A DNA stretch of 6,264 nt, taken from Bacteroidota bacterium (GTDB lineage Bacteria; Bacteroidota; Bacteroidia; B-17B0; B-17BO). Made by a program: the position numbers and the translations under genes. This document shows positions 1-5,835 of the stretch, piece after piece. Each line of letters opens with the position of its first letter. The stretch's first letter is position 1. The stretch is taken from assembly GCA_025356715.1 (NCBI GenBank), contig JANXRU010000085.1, positions 1 through 6,264 on the forward strand, given 5' to 3'. The notes beneath the pieces were generated by a model. The model saw nothing but the letters and a program-made list of their open reading frames with translations, had not been told where the DNA came from and searched no databases.

Positions 1-425
1 CCTCCAATTGTTATTTTTCCTTCGCACTTAAATTCACCAACATCTTTACCTCCTACAATTTTTGTTTCATAATCATTTGGTCTCACGTTAACGGTAGCTA
101 GTTCAAAAGATGCTTCTGATAATGAAATAGTTAGTACATTATTTTCTCCTGTTTCTTTTATCTTTTTCACAGGCAGATAATAAGGCTTATATCCTATAGA
201 AAAAACTTGAACAATATCACTATCTTTTTCAGTTGTAATCTTTAGAGTAAACTCTCCTAACTCATTGCACACAACACCATATCCTTTGCTTGGAATTCCA
301 ACATTAGGATAAGCAATGATTTGTTTTGTTTTACCATCTATTACAATGCCTTTATAGATTTGAGCAGAAGATGATTGAATGATTAATAAAAGATTAGCAA
401 ATAGTATGGTGATTATTTTATTCAT
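1..425 (-). CDS. Exported carboxypeptidase-regulatory-like domain protein, C-terminus outside window
   Basis: The reading frame opens at an ATG at 423-425 and stays open for 141 codons to the window edge, so only the N-terminal part is visible. Residues 1-21 form a signal peptide (MNKII start, hydrophobic core, SSSA|Q cleavage). From about residue 23 to 100 the sequence fits the CarboxypepD_reg-like beta-sandwich of Bacteroidota: YKGIVID, then YPNVGIP, then the NELGEFTLKI motif near residues 54-63. It continues with the KIVGGKDVGEF segment. In this phylum such domains occur in surface and periplasmic proteins and at the N-terminus of TonB receptors. The missing C-terminus decides which kind this is. 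It starts 27 bases after the barrel gene stop, in the same direction, so cotranscription with that gene is likely. The exact role is unknown. Confidence 0.8.
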   Translation of the reverse strand, partial: MNKIITILFANLLLIIQSSSAQIYKGIVIDGKTKQIIAYPNVGIPSKGYGVVCNELGEFTLKITTEKDSDIVQVFSIGYKPYYLPVKKIKETGENNVLTISLSEASFELATVNVRPNDYETKIVGGKDVGEFKCEGKITIG

Positions 426-452
426 TGTTATTGAATTTATCAAAGCATTTAT

Positions 453-2885
453 TTAATTCTTTTTCAATCTATTTTTCTCTGCCTCATTACCTTTATTATG
501 TTCATCAAATTTTAGTTTAGTATTACCAAAATTATAAGTAATAGTGAATCGTACTCGCCTTGTATCTGCATATTGTTTAAATGTGAAGTTTTGATTGTCA
601 AAAGTTGACGATACTCTAGTTACGCTAGTATAAAACATATCGGATGCATTGAGTTTAATCGTAAATTTATTTTTGAATAGATTTTTTTTAAGTCCGATAT
701 CCACACTACCTTGTGGCTTCAATTGCATAATACCATACTGTAAAGCCCCTGTATATTGCCCAGATAATTCTACACTAAATTCTTTTGGTAAAATAAATTC
801 ATTAGTTAAACTCACTTGAAAAGAGGGCTTTCCAAAGTTGAAATTAACACCATTGACATTCCCTTCAAATGATTGATACCAAGCACTAAAATCAAGTTGA
901 GCAACATATATTTTTTTTACAGGAATATAAGCAAACAAATTATAGGCAAATTGATTTACTGAATTTATATTTTTTGAAATTTGAGTTGTTTCTTTGGTTA
1001 CATCATTTTGTGATATCAATTCCATAATTGAGTTTTCAGTTCTACTATACGACAACGTGTTGTATAGCGCTCCCATAAAGGAATGCGTTAAGCTTAAGTT
1101 ATGACTTGTTTCAGGATTCAAAAAAGGGTTCCCTTGATTAGCAGTGTATTGATCAATATAATGCTTAAAAGGATTCAACTGAAAGTAATCAGGTCGATTA
1201 ATACGACGGTTATATGAAAACTGTATAGCATGTTTTTCAGAAGCCTTGTAATCAAAACTAATATTTGGAAATAGTTGAAAATACTCCCGGGTATTTTTTG
1301 AATTAATGGTTTTATTAAAGCCAATGGCATTGGTATACTCGCCCCTTACGCCCAACTGCATCGATAGTTTTTTAAATTCTTTTTGATAATTAAAATAACC
1401 CGCTGCTACTTTTTCGTAGTATAAAAAATTATTACTGTAATTTAAGTCGTTATAATAATTATCGCTAATAGTATCTTTCCGTTCAAACAAAAAATCATTA
1501 TTTGTGTTTACTCCACTATATTTTAGACCTGTTTCTATAGTGGTTTTTTTAGCAAGTGGCTTTTTAAAATTCAATGCGCCAATAAACATATCAATATCTG
1601 AATGAATGGTGTTTTTATACACATTCGGAAATAGATTACCCACTAAATTATTAGAGGTATCATAAAAATAATTTCCGTAACCGTTATTTCCCTTCTCTTG
1701 ATACTTAGTATAATTGAACGACGCATCCATTTCTGCACCCAACGTATCCAGCTTATGTAAGGCATTAACATTTATATTATTATTATTCCAATTATTTTTT
1801 ACTGTACTTAGAGCTTCCAAATAATTAAACCCAACCGTATTATTTCCTAAAATGTTGGTAATGTTTTTTCCAGATTCATTAGGGCTTCCTGTACCTCCAT
1901 CCCATACAACACCTAACGTTGTTTTACTATTAATAAACCAGTCAACGCCAAGTTTATAATCGTTAGCTTGATTTTGTTTTGTCTCTACGCTTTTTTGATC
2001 GAAAATTAAATCTTCGCCAGTTGTTTTTATTTTTCTGTTTAATAAAATCGTTGTTAATCTATTACGTTGTATAGCATTAAAATTACTCGTGATGGCAAAT
2101 TTTTCTGCTTTGTAATTTAAAGCGAACCCTCCGTTACCACTCCAAAATTCGCCTCTGCTAACTCCTGAATTTACATTCCCATTTAAACCAATTAATTTTG
2201 CTTTTTTTGTTTTAATTTGAATAATACCAGCAGTGCCTTCTGCATCATATTTCACGGATGGATTTTTCATTATCTCAATAGTCGAAATTCCTTCCGCACT
2301 CATGCTTTGCAACATATTAGCTAATTGATCAGGAGAGAGTTGTTGCATACGCCCGTCAATCATAATCTTTACGCCTTTTTTTCCTTGTATTGAAATATTA
2401 TTATTGTTATCAATGGTTACACCTGGCGCACGCTTCAATAAATCATAAGCAGAATTACCAGCAGCTAATGTTGAATTTTCAACATTTAAGGTGATGTTTC
2501 CATTTTTAAACTCTACTAATGGTTTAATAGCAACAATCTCTACCGATTGAAGATCAACACCAGATTTTTCAATGATTAGATTTTCTAATAGAAAATCTTT
2601 TTGATTCTCTATTATTTCAAAAGAATTTGAAAATTTATTACTCATCCCTACTACCATCCCTTTGATTATATAATTTCCAGTAGGTGTTTTTTCAAATTCA
2701 AATGTGCCGTCTTCCTTAGTGTAATTACCTTTTACGATACTACTATCTTTTGCTTTGATTAAAGCCACCGTTGCAAAGGGTAGTGGTTCATTTTCTTTTG
2801 TAACTAATTTACCCTTAATAGTTGTTTGAGAAACTAAAAATGTAGATTGTATAATTATGACTAAAATAATGAGTAGTGGTTTCAT
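453..2885 (-). CDS. TonB-receptor-like outer-membrane beta-barrel protein with CarboxypepD_reg-like N-terminus
   Basis: This is an 810-residue outer-membrane protein. A signal peptide spans residues 1-20 (hydrophobic LLIILVIIIQ, cleavage near LVSQ|TT). Residues 22-105 form a CarboxypepD_reg-like domain (TIKGKLVTKENEPLPFATV, EDGTFEFEKTPTGNYII). Residues 130-228 form a receptor plug, with SAYDLLKRAPGV, then KIMIDGRMQQLS, then IEIMKNPSVKYDAEGTAG and IIQIKTKK. The rest, 230 to about 785, is alternating beta-barrel sequence of the OMP_b-brl_3 type (outer membrane beta-barrel family). It ends in RRVRFTITYNFGN followed by a charged tail of about 30 residues, as is common in this subfamily. Length is normal, with no frameshift. 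No convincing TonB box is visible, so TonB dependence is not proven, and the substrate cannot be predicted. The ATG at 2883-2885 is favoured because the signal peptide begins there. A 97-bp gap with two dyads separates it from the upstream pspC-like gene. Confidence 0.93.
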   Translation of the reverse strand: MKPLLIILVIIIQSTFLVSQTTIKGKLVTKENEPLPFATVALIKAKDSSIVKGNYTKEDGTFEFEKTPTGNYIIKGMVVGMSNKFSNSFEIIENQKDFLLENLIIEKSGVDLQSVEIVAIKPLVEFKNGNITLNVENSTLAAGNSAYDLLKRAPGVTIDNNNNISIQGKKGVKIMIDGRMQQLSPDQLANMLQSMSAEGISTIEIMKNPSVKYDAEGTAGIIQIKTKKAKLIGLNGNVNSGVSRGEFWSGNGGFALNYKAEKFAITSNFNAIQRNRLTTILLNRKIKTTGEDLIFDQKSVETKQNQANDYKLGVDWFINSKTTLGVVWDGGTGSPNESGKNITNILGNNTVGFNYLEALSTVKNNWNNNNINVNALHKLDTLGAEMDASFNYTKYQEKGNNGYGNYFYDTSNNLVGNLFPNVYKNTIHSDIDMFIGALNFKKPLAKKTTIETGLKYSGVNTNNDFLFERKDTISDNYYNDLNYSNNFLYYEKVAAGYFNYQKEFKKLSMQLGVRGEYTNAIGFNKTINSKNTREYFQLFPNISFDYKASEKHAIQFSYNRRINRPDYFQLNPFKHYIDQYTANQGNPFLNPETSHNLSLTHSFMGALYNTLSYSRTENSIMELISQNDVTKETTQISKNINSVNQFAYNLFAYIPVKKIYVAQLDFSAWYQSFEGNVNGVNFNFGKPSFQVSLTNEFILPKEFSVELSGQYTGALQYGIMQLKPQGSVDIGLKKNLFKNKFTIKLNASDMFYTSVTRVSSTFDNQNFTFKQYADTRRVRFTITYNFGNTKLKFDEHNKGNEAEKNRLKKN

Positions 2886-2910
2886 GATTTTTGTGTGTAG
2901 TGTGTTCTTA

Positions 2911-2928
2911 TATAATAATATTATTATA
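2911..2928. repeat. 18-bp perfect AT palindrome upstream of barrel gene
   Basis: TATAATAATATTATTATA reads the same on both strands. It lies 26-43 bp upstream of the barrel start codon and shares its last three bases with the larger dyad at 2926-2977. It is made only of A and T, so chance occurrence in this AT-rich gap is not negligible. It could be a repressor site, part of the promoter, or an easily melted segment. Confidence 0.6.
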
Positions 2929-2977
2929 CAATGTATTCTGTATACTAATATGAATCAGTATACAAAATACATCGTAT
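2926..2977. promoter_or_regulatory. Long inverted repeat upstream of barrel gene, candidate operator
   Basis: The arms 2926-2945 and 2958-2977 are 20 bases each and match at 18 positions, around a 12-base centre. The best part is ATGTATTCTGTATAC (2931-2945) against GTATACAAAATACAT (2958-2972), with one mismatch that becomes a G-U pair in minus-strand RNA. Each arm carries the palindrome GTATAC next to the centre. The outer ATGT and ACAT ends resemble PadR half-sites, but their spacing is much wider than the usual PadR site. No T-run follows on the minus strand, so an operator is favoured over a terminator. Alternatively it is an RNA hairpin between the two genes. Confidence 0.5.
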
Positions 2978-2982
2978 CGATT

Positions 2983-4812
2983 TTATTTTTTTGAATTAAT
3001 TTGAACTCCGTTTTTATCCAATTTAATATCTTCATTTTTATCTTGAATATGAACTCCGTCTTTATCTATTTTAATAGAACCATCATTATCTTTAATGTTT
3101 AATCCATTTACGGTTATTTTTACATCGCCATTTTTTGTTGTATTAGTTGGTTCGTCCTCATCATCATCTTTATCTGAATTAGAGATAATACCGTCACAAT
3201 CAACACATTTTAGTCCGCTATCAGTCATTATCCATCGGCGATTTATCATATCACCATCGTAAGTGTTAGTTACATTTTCTAAGTCATAAAACAAAGACAC
3301 TAATGATTTATCCAGATAAATAGTCTTACCAACGGGAACTTTAAAAATAACGGTTACATCTTGCACTCTAAATTTATCTGCATTCATAACTTTAAAAATA
3401 TTATCAAATTCTATCGTACTATCATGTTGAGAAACAAAGTAAGAAATGTTTTTTGCGCGTAATGTTGCCACTTGTTTATCGCCACCTTTAGCTTCCTTCA
3501 CTATTACTATTTCAACTTTTTCAGATTGAGATTTTATAATGTTTAGATGTGCATAACCTAATAAATATTTTTTACCATTATTTGTTCCAATCATATAATC
3601 ATTATCTCTTTTTCGTATTTCGAAATCTTTTTCGCCTTCTTTACCATCATCACTTTCGCTCAATTCTCCATAATTTACAGCCGTTTCGTTCATTTTTAAA
3701 TAAAGGGTTTCATACTGATTAACTGTAATGCTCTCTCTTACTTTCGCCGTTTTATTAAAATCAGTGCCTGTTTTAATTCCAACATACACCAGCATTAAAA
3801 AACCTAGCAACCAAAAAACGCCTGCACTTAAATTTACCCAACGGTTACTATAATTTATTTTAAATAAAATTTTGATACCACCATAAATCATCATAATAAT
3901 AGGCGTTCCGGCAAATATGGCAATTCCTATTATTCCAATATAAAAATCCTTTCCATCTAATAAAATAAGATCAATCCATTCGCCACCATTATTACTATTC
4001 ATAAAAAATGATGCTCCGAAAACTGAACTTGTTAAACCTAAAAAGAATATTACCCCAAAAATCACTAACAAAACACCTATCACTTTTAGAATTACCCGTC
4101 CAATATTTCCGAATAAATCACCTAAAAAGTCCACCAACTTTTCAGCTGCATTTCTTGGAGCGCCACTATTAGCCATATTATTAAATTCTTTACCGTATTT
4201 TTCCATTCGTTTTTTTAATTGCTCAGCTTCTTCTTTCACCGCTTTAGAAATATTATTGATGTCGGCTTTTTCACCTTTCATAGCAAGCTTTTCAGTCATT
4301 GTTTTTGCTTCAGGTATAGCAATCCAAAGGATGATATAAATTAAAACACCTGTGCCTGCAAATACTAAAAGTAACGCCAACGCTATTCTCAACCACACCG
4401 GATCAAAACCAAAATAATGACCAATACCTGAACAAACACCGCCTAATACTTTACTATCACCATCACGGTATAAGCGTTTTTTTACTGGTTCATTACTTAC
4501 ATTCTCAGTATAATCAGTGTTTGTCGTATTATTTGAGTTCGTTTGTTCATCACCTGCAAACTCTTCAGGTTTACCCATGTTATCCATTACAAAATCTACA
4601 TCGCTCATTAAAACAACTTGTTTAATAGCGCTTGTTTTGCCTTGTAGCATTTCTGCGATACGAGCTTCTATATCACTCATAATTTCACTACCGCCATCAG
4701 CCTTACTAAAATAGCCTTTAATGGTATTTAAATATTTACTTAATTTATCATAAGCCTCTTCTTCTATATGAAAAATAATGCCGCTTATATTTATGGTTAC
4801 TGTCTTATTCAT
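2983..4812 (-). CDS. PspC-domain inner-membrane protein, long Bacteroidota type
   Basis: This is a 609-residue membrane protein related to the phage-shock PspC family. Residues 1-88 form a cytoplasmic N-terminal segment typical of the Bacteroidota version (NISGIIFHIEEEAYDKL, YLNTIKGYF, SDIEARIAEML). The PspC domain lies at about 111-169 (KKRLYRDGDSKVLGGVCSGI, YFGFDPVWLRIA) and ends in a hydrophobic stretch at 141-167. A charged helical linker follows (180-212), then further membrane segments near 237-260, 290-312 and 326-347. The soluble C-terminal region (350-609) is beta-rich, with a Cys-x-x-Cys pair (C536, C539), an acidic stretch at 547-554, and three 16-residue tandem repeats at 562-609. 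PspC proteins sense or relay envelope stress; the signal here is unknown. The start lies 17 bases after the padR stop, which points to one transcript. The frame is intact and of normal length for this type. Confidence 0.9.
   Translation of the reverse strand: MNKTVTINISGIIFHIEEEAYDKLSKYLNTIKGYFSKADGGSEIMSDIEARIAEMLQGKTSAIKQVVLMSDVDFVMDNMGKPEEFAGDEQTNSNNTTNTDYTENVSNEPVKKRLYRDGDSKVLGGVCSGIGHYFGFDPVWLRIALALLLVFAGTGVLIYIILWIAIPEAKTMTEKLAMKGEKADINNISKAVKEEAEQLKKRMEKYGKEFNNMANSGAPRNAAEKLVDFLGDLFGNIGRVILKVIGVLLVIFGVIFFLGLTSSVFGASFFMNSNNGGEWIDLILLDGKDFYIGIIGIAIFAGTPIIMMIYGGIKILFKINYSNRWVNLSAGVFWLLGFLMLVYVGIKTGTDFNKTAKVRESITVNQYETLYLKMNETAVNYGELSESDDGKEGEKDFEIRKRDNDYMIGTNNGKKYLLGYAHLNIIKSQSEKVEIVIVKEAKGGDKQVATLRAKNISYFVSQHDSTIEFDNIFKVMNADKFRVQDVTVIFKVPVGKTIYLDKSLVSLFYDLENVTNTYDGDMINRRWIMTDSGLKCVDCDGIISNSDKDDDEDEPTNTTKNGDVKITVNGLNIKDNDGSIKIDKDGVHIQDKNEDIKLDKNGVQINSKK
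2986..3129 (-). repeat. Three tandem 48-bp units encoding 16-residue repeats
   Basis: The last 48 residues of the PspC-like protein split exactly into three units: GDVKITVNGLNIKDND (3082-3129), GSIKIDKDGVHIQDKN (3034-3081) and EDIKLDKNGVQINSKK (2986-3033). The shared pattern is xxIKIDKDGVxIxDKN, which suggests paired short beta strands joined by Asn/Asp-Gly turns. The DNA is also repeated: gaactccg occurs at 3003-3010 and again at 3051-3058 with long flanking similarity. That suggests fairly recent duplication of at least the last two units. Confidence 0.85.
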
Positions 4813-4829
4813 GTTAAATGTTTTTGAGA

Positions 4830-5162
4830 TTATTTTTTTGTAATAGTTTTATTAACGGCATCTACCAATTCGTACCAAGACAGATGTAATTCATTTAAAT
4901 AGGTTTGGCCAATTTCGGTAAGCATATAATACTTGCGTGGTGGCCCTGAGTTACTTTCTTCCCATCGGTAATTAAGCAATCCTGTATTTTTTAACCGGGT
5001 TAAAAGCGGATAAAGAGTTCCCTCAACTACTACTAACTTTGTTTCTTTTAATTTCTCAATAATTTCAGTAGGATAAGCGTCACCTTGAGAAAGGATAGAA
5101 AGTATGCATAGTTCGAGAACACCTTTGCGCATTTGAGCTTTTGTGTTTTCTGAATTTACCAT
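4830..5162 (-). CDS. PadR-family transcriptional regulator (short form)
   Basis: This 110-residue DNA-binding protein has the full PadR winged-helix pattern. It runs MRKGVLELCILSILSQGDAY (residues 11-30), the recognition region TEIIEKLKE with VVEGTLYPLLTRLKNTGLL (about 32-63), and the wing with SGPPRKYYMLTEIG (72-85). A short C-terminal helix (86-107) is the usual dimerisation part of the small PadR subfamily. PadR proteins are mostly repressors that bind dyads and often control their own operon. Its start is 4 bases after the stop of the upstream small exported protein gene and its stop is 17 bases before the PspC-like gene, so it sits inside an operon. Pairing of PadR with PspC-domain proteins is common in Bacteroidota. 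The likely target is the dyad in the divergent region at 5717-5753. The ligand is unknown. Confidence 0.95.
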   Translation of the reverse strand: MVNSENTKAQMRKGVLELCILSILSQGDAYPTEIIEKLKETKLVVVEGTLYPLLTRLKNTGLLNYRWEESNSGPPRKYYMLTEIGQTYLNELHLSWYELVDAVNKTITKK

Positions 5163-5166
5163 AATT

Positions 5167-5517
5167 TTATATTGTTTTAAAGTTAAATTGAATTCCGTAT
5201 GTATGGTTTGCTTTCAATTGATTAAGTGTTAACTTCATAAACTGTTTTTCAATTGATTGTTTTAAGAATATATTAGTTGTATTTGCAATAACCAAATTGA
5301 CTTTACCAATTTCATTAACAGTAAACACCACTTTTACTTCTTCTGTATGATTTGTTTCTTGAATGAAATTTGGAAATGTAATTTGATTTTTAATTTCTTT
5401 AAGAACATTAACTCCAATGGTTGTATTCGGATTCCCAATTTCTTTAGCTTGAGTTTTAAATGCTATTAATAAACCTGCACTTAAAATGATAAGTGATTTT
5501 TTTATAGTTGTTTTCAT
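5167..5517 (-). CDS. Small exported protein, possibly TonB C-terminal-like
   Basis: This 116-residue protein has a clear signal peptide: a basic start (MKTTIKK), a hydrophobic core (SLIILSAGLLIAF) and a likely cleavage after TQA at residue 24. The mature part (about 92 residues) resembles a lone TonB C-terminal domain: VLKEIKNQITFPNF (38-51), EVKVVFTVNEIGKVNLVIA (60-78), a helix at 83-95 and a final strand YGIQFNFK (107-114). The first part matches the usual YP...V.V.FTV...GKV pattern, but there is no membrane anchor or proline-rich linker as in true TonB. It is therefore probably a free periplasmic protein. It is the first gene of the padR-pspC operon, 4 bases before padR, so its translation may be coupled to padR. 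The TonB likeness is a judgement by eye; the function is unknown. Confidence 0.8.
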   Translation of the reverse strand: MKTTIKKSLIILSAGLLIAFKTQAKEIGNPNTTIGVNVLKEIKNQITFPNFIQETNHTEEVKVVFTVNEIGKVNLVIANTTNIFLKQSIEKQFMKLTLNQLKANHTYGIQFNFKTI

Positions 5518-5579
5518 TTTTTTAATTTTTAGTTATTTTTATTTTCTTTATCGTTCTTCTAGTAATTCACAAATTCGTC

Positions 5580-5591
5580 AAATCGCGATTT
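5580..5591. repeat. 12-bp palindrome AAATCGCGATTT
   Basis: This is a perfect 12-bp palindrome with a CGCG centre, which stands out in an AT-rich stretch. It lies in the predicted leader of the minus-strand operon, 63 bp before the first start codon. It may be a protein-binding site; no regulator can be assigned. Confidence 0.5.
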
Positions 5592-5669
5592 CAATAAAGT
5601 TGTGTTTGTATTAATTATTTTACCATGATAGCTATACAGGATAAAATCATTAAAAATCAAAGAACATTT

Positions 5670-5682
5670 TTTAGTACTGTGC
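5670..5682 (+). repeat. Extra copy of the TTTAGTACTRTGC motif
   Basis: TTTAGTACTGTGC matches TTTAGTACTATGC (5721-5733), the left arm of the large dyad, at 12 of 13 positions. Its core TAGTACTG is centred 51 bp from that arm's core, three times the 17-bp distance between the two arm cores. It would fall just downstream of the predicted minus-strand start site, a usual place for an auxiliary repressor site. Confidence 0.55.
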
Positions 5683-5703
5683 CATCTTTATTAGTTGGCC
5701 ATA

Positions 5704-5735
5704 CAAAGATAGATTATTTATTTAGTACTATGCAA
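5704..5735 (-). promoter_or_regulatory. Predicted promoter of the small protein-padR-pspC operon
   Basis: On the minus strand a -7 box TATCTTTG (5711 down to 5704) matches the Bacteroidota consensus TAnnTTTG exactly. A TTG that fits the -33 element lies at 5735-5733, with a 21-base spacer. It falls in the five-base centre of the inverted repeat at 5717-5753, so a protein bound there would block the promoter. The expected start site is near 5697. This rests on consensus matching only. Confidence 0.6.
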
Positions 5736-5753
5736 CACATAGTACTAAATAAA
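5717..5753. promoter_or_regulatory. Perfect 16-bp inverted repeat, candidate PadR operator
   Basis: The left arm (5717-5732, TTTATTTAGTACTATG) is the exact reverse complement of the right arm (5738-5753), around a 5-base centre (CAACA). Each arm contains the 8-bp palindrome TAGTACTA, with cores 17 bp apart. The repeat overlaps the -33 element and spacer of the predicted minus-strand promoter, as expected for a repressor site, and it lies upstream of the divergent terC-like promoter. The only regulator gene in the window, the PadR-type one, is in the operon it would control. A terminator is unlikely because no gene ends into it from either side. Confidence 0.65.
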
Positions 5754-5762
5754 CGCATAACG

Positions 5763-5777
5763 TATTGATAATCAATA
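5763..5777. repeat. 15-bp palindrome TATTGATAATCAATA
   Basis: Two 7-bp arms (TATTGAT and ATCAATA) flank a single central A. The site is 36 bp upstream of the -7 box of the terC-like gene, so it could be an activator or repressor site for that gene. No regulator can be assigned. Confidence 0.5.
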
Positions 5778-5812
5778 AGAATAATTTTTTAGGTTAGCCA
5801 AAAAAAAGCCAT

Positions 5813-5820
5813 TATATTTG
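5813..5820 (+). promoter_or_regulatory. Predicted -7 box of the terC-like gene
   Basis: TATATTTG matches the Bacteroidota -7 consensus TAnnTTTG. The expected start site near 5827 would leave a leader of only about ten bases before the ATG at 5836. No strong -33 TTG stands at the right distance; the closest candidate is GTTA at 5793-5796. Confidence 0.5.
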
Positions 5821-5835
5821 TCTTTTAATATAATT

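Larger units (their letters stand above)
2886..2982. other. Intergenic gap between PspC-like gene and barrel gene
   Basis: This 97-bp, very AT-rich gap is the upstream region of the barrel gene. It contains an 18-bp palindrome (2911-2928) next to a long imperfect dyad (2926-2977). I found no clean TAnnTTTG -7 box on the minus strand here. The nearest is TACATTG at 2929-2935, which is one base short and badly spaced from the only TTTTG (2963-2967). Whether the barrel gene has its own promoter therefore stays open. Confidence 0.6.
5518..5835. other. Divergent regulatory region between the padR operon and terC-like gene
   Basis: These 318 bp hold no credible gene on either strand; every ATG-initiated minus-strand frame I checked closes within about a dozen codons. 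They contain a predicted promoter in each direction, a strong inverted repeat with an additional copy of its core, and two shorter palindromes, all listed separately. With a start site near 5697, the minus-strand transcript would carry a leader of about 180 bases before the small exported protein gene. That leader includes one extra core copy (5672-5679) and the palindrome at 5580-5591. Confidence 0.75.

Noticed and set aside
2931..2972. Same operator as at 5717-5753
   Set aside because: The two dyads share only short GTA/TAC elements. The TAGTACTA core is absent here, so common recognition by one protein is not supported by sequence identity.
2926..2977. Intrinsic terminator after the PspC-like gene
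   Set aside because: The stem is long but AT-rich and no T-run follows on the minus strand, so a standard terminator is not supported. It is kept as a candidate operator.
2986..3129. CRISPR-like or satellite repeat
   Set aside because: The 48-bp periodicity is in frame within a coding region and reflects a protein repeat with no spacers.
4517..4714. 65-codon plus-strand open frame
   Set aside because: It lies wholly inside the well-supported PspC-like gene on the other strand, its protein has no family pattern, and no promoter precedes it. It is a shadow frame.
5717..5753. Transposon end or bidirectional terminator
   Set aside because: There is no transposase, no target duplication and no second matching end, and both flanking genes point away from the repeat. 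An operator explains it better.
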